A stretch of 64,000 bases of DNA from the NCBI GenBank assembly GCA_964582415.1, contig CAZOSF010000001.1:25553-89552 (forward strand). The letters run 5' to 3'. A model generated the notes under the pieces. That model saw only the letters and a list, made by a program, of their open reading frames with translations. It was not told the DNA's origin and did not search any database. The DNA comes from CAZOSF01 sp964582415. Lineage in GTDB: Bacteria > Bacteroidota > Bacteroidia > Flavobacteriales > Flavobacteriaceae. Positions 42,915 through 50,842 of this stretch are shown here, one piece after another. A program made the position numbers and the translations under genes. The stretch's first letter is position 1. The number at the start of each line of letters is the position of its first letter.

Positions 42915-43910
42915 ATGACGAAAATCACAGCAGCCATCACCGCTGTGGGAGGATACGTTCCTGAGTACGTCCTTACCAATAAGATTCTGGAAACCATGGT
43001 CGATACCACCGATGAATGGATTACCACCAGAACCGGAATTAAAGAGCGACATATACTTCAAGATAAAGGCAAAGGAACCTCTTATTTAGCGATTAAAGCC
43101 GCAGAAGATTTGCTTAAAAAAAGCAATACCGATCCTCGCGACATCGATATGGTGATTATGGCCACGGCCACACCCGATATGCCGGTAGCGGCAACAGGCG
43201 TTTACGTAGCAACACAGATTGGAGCCGTAAACGCTTTTTCTTATGATCTGGTAGCAGCATGTTCCAGCTTTCTTTATGGGATGTCTACAGCGGCACGTTA
43301 TATTGAATCTGGGCGATATAAAAAAGTACTGCTAATTGGCGCAGATAAGATGTCTTCCATCATCGATTACGAAGACCGTACCACATGTATCATTTTTGGC
43401 GACGGGGCAGGGGCGGTTCTTTTTGAGCCTACTACAGAAGGCCTCGGGGTTATTGATGAATACCTTCGTTCCGATGGCATTGGCAGAAATCACCTTAAAA
43501 TCGATGCTGGCGGTTCTTTGTTGCCAGCTTCTCACGAAACTATCGATAACAAACAACATTACGTATTCCAAGACGGGAAAACGGTGTTTAAATTTGCTGT
43601 TTCCAACATGGCTGATGTCTGTGGAAAGGTGATGGAACGTAACGACCTAACGAGCGATGATGTGGCTTGGTTAGTTCCACATCAGGCGAATAAACGTATC
43701 ATCGATGCCGCTGCCAATAGAATGGGATTGCCAGACGAAAAGGTGATGATGAACATTCATAAATACGGAAATACGACCTCTGCAACATTACCACTATGTT
43801 TGGTCGATTATGAAGACCAATTAAAAAAGGGAGACAACCTCGTGTTCGCTGCATTCGGTGGTGGATTCACTTGGGGAGCTGTTTACCTGAAGTGGGCATA
43901 TAACGGATAA
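42915..43910 (+). CDS. fabH: 3-oxoacyl-[acyl-carrier-protein] synthase III
   Basis: A 331-residue KAS III that starts fatty acid chains by condensing acetyl-CoA with malonyl-ACP. The catalytic triad is visible: Cys in DLVAACSSFLYGM, His in VPHQANKRIIDA and Asn in HKYGNTTSATLPL. DTTDEWITTRTGIKERHI is the family N-terminal signature. plsX, commonly placed between rpmF and fabH, is absent. accB follows 26 bp after the stop and accC 66 bp after accB, forming one fatty acid initiation cluster. Confidence 0.96.
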   Translation: MTKITAAITAVGGYVPEYVLTNKILETMVDTTDEWITTRTGIKERHILQDKGKGTSYLAIKAAEDLLKKSNTDPRDIDMVIMATATPDMPVAATGVYVATQIGAVNAFSYDLVAACSSFLYGMSTAARYIESGRYKKVLLIGADKMSSIIDYEDRTTCIIFGDGAGAVLFEPTTEGLGVIDEYLRSDGIGRNHLKIDAGGSLLPASHETIDNKQHYVFQDGKTVFKFAVSNMADVCGKVMERNDLTSDDVAWLVPHQANKRIIDAAANRMGLPDEKVMMNIHKYGNTTSATLPLCLVDYEDQLKKGDNLVFAAFGGGFTWGAVYLKWAYNG

Positions 43911-43936
43911 ACCTGACGATTTTAAAGAATTAAACT

Positions 43937-44431
43937 ATGGACCTAAAGGACATTCAAAATCTAATCAAATTTGTCGCCAAATCTGGCGCAAGTGAAGTCA
44001 AGCTGGAAATGGATGATGTAAAGATTACCATTCGAACTGGCTCAGACCATGACAAAGGGGAAACTACCTACATTCAACAGATTCCGACCATGTCGTCGGC
44101 ACCGGCCCCTGTAATGCCACAACAGCCTGTGGCTTCAGCAGCAGCTCCTGCTCAGCCAAAAGAAACCCCAACTACTTCCGATGACTCTAAATACGTCACT
44201 GTGAAATCTCCTATCATCGGAACATTCTATCGCAAACCTTCTCCAGATAAACCAGCCTTTAAAGAAGTTGGAGACTCCGTATCTACTGGCGATGTACTTT
44301 GCGTCATTGAAGCTATGAAGCTGTTCAACGAAATCGAAAGCGAGGTATCAGGAAAAATAGTAAAGGTATTGGTAGAAGATGCCAGCCCCGTTGAGTTCGA
44401 TCAACCGCTCTTCTTGATAGATCCATCATAA
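43937..44431 (+). CDS. accB: Acetyl-CoA carboxylase biotin carboxyl carrier protein
   Basis: A 164-residue BCCP. The N-terminal helical part is followed by an Ala/Pro-rich linker (residues about 55-85), then the biotinyl domain (VKSPIIGTFYRKPSPDKPAF), with the biotin lysine in VIEAMKLFNEIES. The flexible linker is typical. It carries the carboxyl group between AccC and the carboxyltransferase. It lies between fabH and accC on the same strand. Confidence 0.95.
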   Translation: MDLKDIQNLIKFVAKSGASEVKLEMDDVKITIRTGSDHDKGETTYIQQIPTMSSAPAPVMPQQPVASAAAPAQPKETPTTSDDSKYVTVKSPIIGTFYRKPSPDKPAFKEVGDSVSTGDVLCVIEAMKLFNEIESEVSGKIVKVLVEDASPVEFDQPLFLIDPS

Positions 44432-44497
44432 ACAGTACATCCGAACATTTTGCCCCCAAACTAAATGGGTGCGAAGTAGTTTGAAAATCGAATAGAT

Positions 44498-45853
44498 ATG
44501 TTTAAAAAGATACTTATTGCCAATAGAGGTGAGATTGCCCTACGGGTAATTAGAACCTGTAAGGAAATGGGGATAAAAACCGTTGCAGTTTATTCTACTG
44601 CCGATGCGGAGAGCCTCCATGTTCGATTCGCGGATGAAGCCGTTTGTATTGGACCCCCGCCTAGTAGCGAGAGCTACCTGAAGATGTCGAATATTATCGC
44701 AGCGGCAGAAATTACGAACGCCGATGCAATTCATCCCGGATATGGATTCCTATCTGAAAATGCCAAGTTTTCCAAAATCTGTGAAGAACACGGCATAAAA
44801 TTTATCGGGGCATCTGCCGAGATGATCGAGAAAATGGGAGATAAAGCAACGGCCAAAGCCACGATGAAGGCGGCTGGAGTGCCTTGCGTTCCTGGTAGCG
44901 ATGGTATTATCGAAGACTTTAAGGAGTGTAAAAAAATAGCCAAAGAAATTGGTTATCCCGTAATGTTGAAGGCCAGTGCCGGTGGTGGTGGAAAAGGAAT
45001 GCGTGCTGTATGGAAGGAAGAAGAACTGGAAAACGCATGGGAATCTGCCCGTAAGGAGAGTAAGGCAGCCTTTGGAAACGATGATATGTACATGGAAAAA
45101 TTGATTGAAGAACCACGGCATATCGAAATCCAAATTGTAGGCGACAGCACCGGAAAGGCATGTCACCTAAGTGAAAGGGATTGTTCCATCCAAAGGAGAC
45201 ACCAGAAATTGACCGAAGAAACCCCAAGCCCTTTTATGACCGATAAACTTCGGGAAGCCATGGGGAAAGCAGCTGTTAAGGCCGCAGAATATATCAATTA
45301 CGAAGGAGCGGGAACCATTGAATTTTTGGTAGACAAAGACCGCAACTTCTACTTCATGGAAATGAATACCCGTATTCAAGTAGAACATCCTATTACCGAA
45401 CAGGTAGTAGATCATGATCTGATCCGAGAGCAAATCATGGTAGCAGCGGGAATTCCAATTTCAGGAAAAAATTACTATCCTCAATTGCATTCCATCGAGT
45501 GCCGTATCAATGCGGAAGATCCCTTCAATGGATTTAGACCTTCTCCGGGTCGGATCACAACATTACATGCTCCAGGTGGGCATGGAGTGCGTTTGGATAC
45601 CCATGTGTACGCAGGTTATGTAATTCCTCCCAATTACGACTCCATGATTGCTAAGTTGATTACTACAGCTCAGACTAGGGAAGAAGCTATCAATAAAATG
45701 AAGCGTGCCCTGGACGAATTCGTAATCGAAGGTATTAAAACCACTATTCCCTTCCATAGACAACTTATGGAAGACCCAGAGTATGTGGCAGGGAACTACA
45801 CTACTGCCTTTATGAATACTTGGGTTATGAAGGAAGAAAAGGAAGAAGAATAA
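44498..45853 (+). CDS. accC: Acetyl-CoA carboxylase biotin carboxylase subunit
   Basis: A 451-residue biotin carboxylase, ATP-grasp fold, that carboxylates BCCP biotin with bicarbonate. Family landmarks: MFKKILIANRGEIALRVIR at the N-terminus, the ATP loop ASAGGGGKGMRAVW, ERDCSIQRRHQKLTEETPSP and FMEMNTRIQVEHPITEQVVD. The length equals typical AccC. The carboxyltransferase genes accA and accD are not in the window. Confidence 0.97.
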   Translation: MFKKILIANRGEIALRVIRTCKEMGIKTVAVYSTADAESLHVRFADEAVCIGPPPSSESYLKMSNIIAAAEITNADAIHPGYGFLSENAKFSKICEEHGIKFIGASAEMIEKMGDKATAKATMKAAGVPCVPGSDGIIEDFKECKKIAKEIGYPVMLKASAGGGGKGMRAVWKEEELENAWESARKESKAAFGNDDMYMEKLIEEPRHIEIQIVGDSTGKACHLSERDCSIQRRHQKLTEETPSPFMTDKLREAMGKAAVKAAEYINYEGAGTIEFLVDKDRNFYFMEMNTRIQVEHPITEQVVDHDLIREQIMVAAGIPISGKNYYPQLHSIECRINAEDPFNGFRPSPGRITTLHAPGGHGVRLDTHVYAGYVIPPNYDSMIAKLITTAQTREEAINKMKRALDEFVIEGIKTTIPFHRQLMEDPEYVAGNYTTAFMNTWVMKEEKEEE

Positions 45854-45900
45854 AACGGAAGAACCTTTCGTAATTAAAAGCACCGAAGCTCGAAATTGAA

Positions 45901-45908
45901 TACCTTTG
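45901..45908 (+). promoter_or_regulatory. Promoter -7 box of the DAO-type gene
   Basis: TACCTTTG, an exact TAnnTTTG match, 26 bp before the ATG at 45935. Confidence 0.55.
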
Positions 45909-45934
45909 ACTTGGGTGCTTTTTTATTTCCAGCT

Positions 45935-47068
45935 ATGAGCATATCTTATTGGGAACGGGCTACTTGGTTAGAAGCGATCGATTACCTCATCGTGGGTAGC
46001 GGGATTGTGGGCCTTACTGCGGCCCTAAGTTTGAGGGAAAGGGATCCCAAAGCCAAAATTGTCATCTTGGAAAAAGGAATATTGCCCAGCGGTGCGAGCA
46101 CTAAAAATGCGGGTTTTGCCTGCTTTGGGAGTGTTTCGGAAATACTGGATGACCTTGGTTCACACACCGAACAAGAAGTAATCGCACTCATTCGAAAACG
46201 ATATTTAGGTTTAAAGCAGTTGCAGAAGTTTTTGAGCCCGAAAGAGCTCGGTATTGAATGGAACGGAGGTTATGAGCTTTTCCCAACAGAAGATGAAGAA
46301 ACCTATACGCGCTGTCTGGAAAATCTCCATTATATCGATGCTTTAGCAAAGGAGGCTATTTCTTCGAATAATTCGGTTTTTTTGCTAAAAAACGACCCGT
46401 TTTCTTTTAAAAACATTCAAAAAAAACTCATTTTTAATCAATTTGAAGGACAATTGAATACGGGATTGCTCATGAAAAATCTTATTCAATTGGCCTATTC
46501 CAAAGGGATTCAATTGCTCAATTCAGTAAAGGTAACTTCCATTTTAGAAGAAAACGGGCGCCCGATACTTCATACGGATTGCCTAGGAGAGATCTATCCA
46601 AAGCAAGTACTTGTTGCCACTAATGGTTTTGCACAAGAATTGTTAAAGGAACAAGTGCTTCCGGCCAGAGCACAAGTCTTAATCACCAAGCCTATTGAGG
46701 ACTTACATTTGAAGGGGACATTTCATCTGGATAAGGGCTATTATTACTTCAGAAATGTAGATAATCGAATCTTATTTGGAGGGGGAAGAAATCTGGATAA
46801 GGTGGGAGAAACGACTACAGACATGATTACTACCCAACGTATTCAAAATCGATTGGAAGAGTTGATGGCAACAGTTATTCTTCCTGGAAAGAAAATTGAA
46901 ATTGAACAACGCTGGTCGGGTATTATGGGAGTTGGAGATCAGAAGAAGCCCATTGTGAAGTCCTTGACACCCAACATTCATTGCGGGGTACGATTGGGCG
47001 GCATGGGAGTTGCCATAGGCAGTCTTATAGGGGAAGAACTTAGCCAGTTGTGTTTAGCACAAGCATAA
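45935..47068 (+). CDS. FAD-dependent oxidoreductase (DAO family)
   Basis: A 377-residue flavoprotein of the D-amino-acid oxidase family. The dinucleotide-binding motif is DYLIVGSGIVGLTAALSLRE, followed by VILEKGILPSGASTKNAGFA, which places FAD. The C-terminal half has GYYYFRNVDNRILFGGGRNLD and a CGVRLGGMGVAIGS stretch closing the FAD pocket. The substrate (amino acid, amine or glycine-type) is not resolved. The start is the ATG at 45935; the frame is open 39 bp further upstream. A GreA-C-like gene follows after 27 bp. Confidence 0.85.
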   Translation: MSISYWERATWLEAIDYLIVGSGIVGLTAALSLRERDPKAKIVILEKGILPSGASTKNAGFACFGSVSEILDDLGSHTEQEVIALIRKRYLGLKQLQKFLSPKELGIEWNGGYELFPTEDEETYTRCLENLHYIDALAKEAISSNNSVFLLKNDPFSFKNIQKKLIFNQFEGQLNTGLLMKNLIQLAYSKGIQLLNSVKVTSILEENGRPILHTDCLGEIYPKQVLVATNGFAQELLKEQVLPARAQVLITKPIEDLHLKGTFHLDKGYYYFRNVDNRILFGGGRNLDKVGETTTDMITTQRIQNRLEELMATVILPGKKIEIEQRWSGIMGVGDQKKPIVKSLTPNIHCGVRLGGMGVAIGSLIGEELSQLCLAQA

Positions 47069-47095
47069 AAAATATTTAATTTTTCAAAACCAACT

Positions 47096-47554
47096 ATGAA
47101 CCCAAGTGAAATAAAATCAGCGTTATTTGAAGAGTGCCAACAACGCGTGGAACAACGCCTGCAATCGATTCGACAGTCGCTTGTGGATATAGAGGAATCC
47201 TTGGAAAGTGCAGATTCTGATGGCGGTGATGATGAAATGGACAACAGTCGGGCAATGATGCAATTGGACAGGGAGCGCATCAAAAAGCAAGAGGGGGAAG
47301 TAATGGCACTTAAGGAACTTCTCAAACGCGTGGATCTAAAAGCAAGTTCCGATTATGTTCGCTTGGGAAGTTTGGTAAAAACGGAAATAGCCACCTATTT
47401 CATTTGTATTTCCATAGGAAGCATTCCTTTTGACGGACAAAATTTCTTTTGCGTGGCCCTAAATTCACCAATTGGACAGGCCATTAAAGGATTAAGGGCC
47501 GGGGACCGATTCGCCTTGAATAACCAAGAGCATAAAATAGTAAAAGTACTTTAG
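47096..47554 (+). CDS. GreA/GreB C-terminal-like protein with N-terminal coiled coil
   Basis: A 152-residue protein. The N-terminal half is a charged helical coiled coil (about residues 5-80, RLQSIRQSLVDIEESLESAD, then MMQLDRERIKKQEGEVMAL). The C-terminal half has CVALNSPIGQAIKGLRAGD, which strongly resembles the SPIGRAL-x-G-K-x-x-G-D end of GreA/GreB elongation factors. It therefore looks like a GreA-family member acting on RNA polymerase, but the N-terminal part is not a standard GreA sequence (for example, the acidic tip is replaced by SADSDGGDDEMDN). It may be cotranscribed with the DAO gene. Convergent with bglX. Confidence 0.72.
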   Translation: MNPSEIKSALFEECQQRVEQRLQSIRQSLVDIEESLESADSDGGDDEMDNSRAMMQLDRERIKKQEGEVMALKELLKRVDLKASSDYVRLGSLVKTEIATYFICISIGSIPFDGQNFFCVALNSPIGQAIKGLRAGDRFALNNQEHKIVKVL

Positions 47555-47560
47555 ACTCTT

Positions 47561-49837
47561 TTACAGCTCGAAATTCAATTTATAGTCTGTGTTCGAACTA
47601 CCGCCAACAAAAATTTCAAACAGGCCTTTTTCGACTAACCAATTTCCGTTATTATCATAGAAACCTAAAGCGTCTTCTCCAAGTTCGAATTCAATGGTCT
47701 TGCTTTCTCCCTTGTCGAGATCAATCAACTTCATGCCTTTTAATTCCTTCACGGGCCGTGCAACACTGGCAAAAGCATCATGTATGTATAATTGAACCAC
47801 TTCTTTTCCTTTCCGTTCTCCGGTATTGGTCACAACGACACGAACCGTCACTTTTCCATTTTCAGCATAGGTGTTTTGTACTTGAAGCTCGCTATAGTTG
47901 AACGTCGTATAGCTTAAACCATGGCCAAATGGATACAATGGTTCATTCGATTCGTCTATATAATGTGTCCAAAAGACCAATCCGGAGCTGGGTTTGTTAT
48001 CTCTTCCGGTCTTATGATGGTTGTAATAAATTGGAACCTGTCCCGCGCTTTTGGGAAAGCTCATAGGAAGCTTTCCGCTTGGGTTGTAGTCACCATAAAG
48101 CACTTGTGCAATGGCATGTCCTGCCTGACTTCCCAAATGCCACGCTTCTACAATCGCAGGGATATGTTCATCTGCCCAAGGAATGGTTAAAGGCCTGCCA
48201 TTGTTTAGTACCAGCACAATATTTTTATTTACTTCATAAATTTTCTCAAGTAATTCTTGTTGAACTCCGGGAAGCCCCAATTGCGTCCGACTTCTGGCCT
48301 CACCACTCATAAAACAGTTTTCACCTAAAACCATGACTACCTTGTCGGCTTTTCGAGCCACCGCAATCGCTTCATCAAATCCACTCCTATCGGTTTCATT
48401 TATTTTCACATCCTTAATAAACAAATTATCACCCACGGTGACATCTGCCCCTTTGGCATAGATTAGGGTATTTCCATTGTATGCCTGTAATCCTTCCAAA
48501 ACAGAAACCGCATCATTTCCCTCTGCAGCTATCCTCCAACTTCCTAATGGACTGTCTTTGTCTACTGCTAGAGCTCCGATAACTGCAATGGTTTTACCCT
48601 CTTTTTCGAGGGGGAGGATGGCATTATCGTTCTTCAAAAGAACGATTGATTTTTTCGCCATTTCCAAAACAGCTTGATGATGTTCTTGGGAATCTATGAC
48701 ACGGGCTTCCCGTTCTTCATCACAATAACGATAGGGGTCATCGAATAGCCCTAGCTCGAATTTCACCCTAAGGATTCGTCGAGCAGCATCCTCAATTAGG
48801 GAGGCATCTATTTCACCACTTTCCACCAAGTTCTTTAAATGTTTCACGTATAAATACGACTCCATGTCCATATCGCAACCGGCTAAGGCAGCCATACGGG
48901 CAGCATCCTTTCCGTCTTTTGCAAAGCCATGGGGAACCAGTTCGCCCACAGAGGCCCAATCGGAAACGACAAAGCCGTTGAAGCCCCACTTACCTTTTAA
49001 AATGTCCCTTTGTAAGAATGTATTGCCCGTGGAGGGAATGCCATTCAATTGATTGAACGCATTCATAAATGTTCGCACCCCTGCATCGTTCGCCGCTTGA
49101 AATGGAGGAAAAATAATATTATAGAGGGTGGAAGTTCCTACATCTACGGTGAAGTACTCCTTACCTGCGTCCGAGAAAGCGCCCCCTGCAAAATGTTTGG
49201 CACAGGCAGCAATGGTGTTATTGGCAGACAAATCATCGCCTTGGAACCCTTTTACGCGAGCTTTAGCAATCAAACTCCCAAGATAGGGGTCTTCCCCAGC
49301 TCCTTCCATAACACGCCCCCATCTAGGATCTCTGGAGACGTCAACCATGGGCGCAAACGTCCAATTAATTCCAGCAGCCGACGCCTCCGCAGAAGCTACT
49401 TGGGCCGATCTTTCAATTGCTTTTAGGTCCCAACTGGCGGCTTCTGCCAATGGTATTGGACTAATAGTTTTATATCCATGGATGACATCGAACCCAATAA
49501 TTAGAGGAATCCCTAAGCGAGATTCCTCAACGGCAATTTTTTGTACTTTTCGAACCTCAGCTGCTCCTCGAACACTCAGCATGCTCCCCACCCAGCCTTT
49601 CTTCAGGTGCTCATATTTTAGAGCTTCATCCCCCTCTTGTGGTACCGGTCCGGTGACATCCCAAAATCCGTTATATTGGTTCATTTGACCAATTTTTTCT
49701 TCCAAAGTCATGATAGAGAGCAGAGAATCTACTTTTCGTTCGATAGATTGATTCATGTCAGGAGTGGTTTTAGAGGTTGAAGAAGGTTGTTGACAGCTTA
49801 CAATCAACAATACGAGTAGTAAGTGAAAGTATCTCAT
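47561..49837 (-). CDS. bglX: Beta-glucosidase BglX-type (GH3), lipoprotein
   Basis: A 758-residue glycoside hydrolase family 3 enzyme. The signal peptide MRYFHLLLVLLIVSC ends in a lipobox (IVSC), so the enzyme is a lipoprotein. The catalytic nucleophile is the Asp in GFNGFVVSDWASVGELVPHG. The second GH3 domain follows (AKKSIVLLKNDNAILPLEKEG) and a C-terminal fibronectin-III-like domain ends the protein (VTVRVVVTNTGERKGKEV). It likely cleaves beta-linked glucose from oligosaccharides. It stands alone, without a SusCD pair. Confidence 0.95.
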   Translation of the reverse strand: MRYFHLLLVLLIVSCQQPSSTSKTTPDMNQSIERKVDSLLSIMTLEEKIGQMNQYNGFWDVTGPVPQEGDEALKYEHLKKGWVGSMLSVRGAAEVRKVQKIAVEESRLGIPLIIGFDVIHGYKTISPIPLAEAASWDLKAIERSAQVASAEASAAGINWTFAPMVDVSRDPRWGRVMEGAGEDPYLGSLIAKARVKGFQGDDLSANNTIAACAKHFAGGAFSDAGKEYFTVDVGTSTLYNIIFPPFQAANDAGVRTFMNAFNQLNGIPSTGNTFLQRDILKGKWGFNGFVVSDWASVGELVPHGFAKDGKDAARMAALAGCDMDMESYLYVKHLKNLVESGEIDASLIEDAARRILRVKFELGLFDDPYRYCDEEREARVIDSQEHHQAVLEMAKKSIVLLKNDNAILPLEKEGKTIAVIGALAVDKDSPLGSWRIAAEGNDAVSVLEGLQAYNGNTLIYAKGADVTVGDNLFIKDVKINETDRSGFDEAIAVARKADKVVMVLGENCFMSGEARSRTQLGLPGVQQELLEKIYEVNKNIVLVLNNGRPLTIPWADEHIPAIVEAWHLGSQAGHAIAQVLYGDYNPSGKLPMSFPKSAGQVPIYYNHHKTGRDNKPSSGLVFWTHYIDESNEPLYPFGHGLSYTTFNYSELQVQNTYAENGKVTVRVVVTNTGERKGKEVVQLYIHDAFASVARPVKELKGMKLIDLDKGESKTIEFELGEDALGFYDNNGNWLVEKGLFEIFVGGSSNTDYKLNFEL

Positions 49838-49854
49838 AAGTAATTTATTTTTGG

Positions 49855-49880
49855 AAACCGGAATAAACGGTTTTTACTTT
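49855..49880 (-). terminator. Weak hairpin at end of ABC ATPase gene
   Basis: AAACCG (49855-49860) pairs with CGGTTT (49868-49873), placed just beyond the stop codon of the ABC ATPase gene. The stem is short and the T run is interrupted, so this is a weak terminator call. Confidence 0.35.
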
Positions 49881-50809
49881 AAAATTTCCAGAAACACTGA
49901 AGTCCCTATTGACAACGGTTTGAAATTATTAAAAAAGACTTCCTGAGCACCCAATTTTGCCTGAATTAGGAAATGGGATCCTTTGAAAAAGTTATGTACA
50001 ACGGTGACTTCATAGTCAGTGGAACGTTCTGAAAGGCACAACTGATGGGGAAGAAGAATTAGAAATTCTTTATTCGCCCCTTTGTTTTTTAACACCGTGA
50101 CTTCTCCGAAAAATCCAGCCAGATAGGGGGTGTCAAGTTGAGTGTAAACTTCCTCTGGTCTGCCGTAAGCTACTGCGTCCCCGTCTTTTAAAATCAGTAG
50201 CTTGTCCGAAAAAGCCAAGGCTTCTTCTGCATCATGAGTTGCAGTGATACAAGCGATCTCGTTTTCTTTCAAAAATCGAAATAGCCGTCGTCTCAATTTG
50301 TTTTTACGAAACGTATCGATATGACTAAAGGGTTCGTCCAACAGTAACAGTTCTGGCTGCTTGGCAAGTGCTTTGGCCAATGCCACCCGTTGTTTCTGTC
50401 CGCCACTTAGGTCCTTTACCATGGTATTGGCAAAAGCTTCCATTTCTACTACTTCCAAAAGCTCTTTTACCCGTACAAGATCCTTCTCCATATCTCTTCT
50501 AGGTAGATAGGTGGCTACATTTTCCGTCACCGAGATATAGGGCATCACATTAAATTCTTGGGCGACCAGTTTGATAAATTCTTCTCCTGGGACAAGATTG
50601 TATTTGGGCCCTAACAAGCGATTCCCTTTCCAAGAAATACTGCCTTCCTCAAGATGTAAAAGCCCATATACCAAATGAAGCAATGTAGATTTTCCACAAC
50701 CACTTTCACCAAGCACGGCCAAATGTTCCCCTTTCTTTAACGAAAAGGTGAGCTCACCAAGTACTGGCTTTTGAGTATATGAAAAGGATGAAATGGAAAC
50801 GTCTAACAT
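49874..50809 (-). CDS. ABC transporter ATP-binding protein (importer-type, no permease adjacent)
   Basis: A 311-residue ABC ATPase. Walker A is GESGCGKSTLLH, the signature is DLSGGQKQRVALAKALAKQ and Walker B is ELLLLDEPFSHID, all in one domain. A C-terminal extension of about 80 residues (YEVTVVHNFFKGSHFLIQAK) resembles a TOBE-type regulatory domain seen on importer ATPases. No permease or binding-protein gene is adjacent, so the substrate is unknown. A hairpin separates it from the prolyl oligopeptidase gene. Confidence 0.88.
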   Translation of the reverse strand: MLDVSISSFSYTQKPVLGELTFSLKKGEHLAVLGESGCGKSTLLHLVYGLLHLEEGSISWKGNRLLGPKYNLVPGEEFIKLVAQEFNVMPYISVTENVATYLPRRDMEKDLVRVKELLEVVEMEAFANTMVKDLSGGQKQRVALAKALAKQPELLLLDEPFSHIDTFRKNKLRRRLFRFLKENEIACITATHDAEEALAFSDKLLILKDGDAVAYGRPEEVYTQLDTPYLAGFFGEVTVLKNKGANKEFLILLPHQLCLSERSTDYEVTVVHNFFKGSHFLIQAKLGAQEVFFNNFKPLSIGTSVFLEILK

Positions 50810-50816
50810 AAAGAAA

Positions 50817-50838
50817 GAGGCGGTTATTACACCGCCTC
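50817..50838 (-). terminator. Hairpin before ABC ATPase start
   Basis: GAGGCGGT (50817-50824) pairs with ACCGCCTC (50831-50838). On the minus strand it is followed by TTTCTTTATG just ahead of the ABC ATPase start, so it may end the oligopeptidase transcript or act as an attenuator. Confidence 0.55.
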
Positions 50839-50842
50839 AAGG

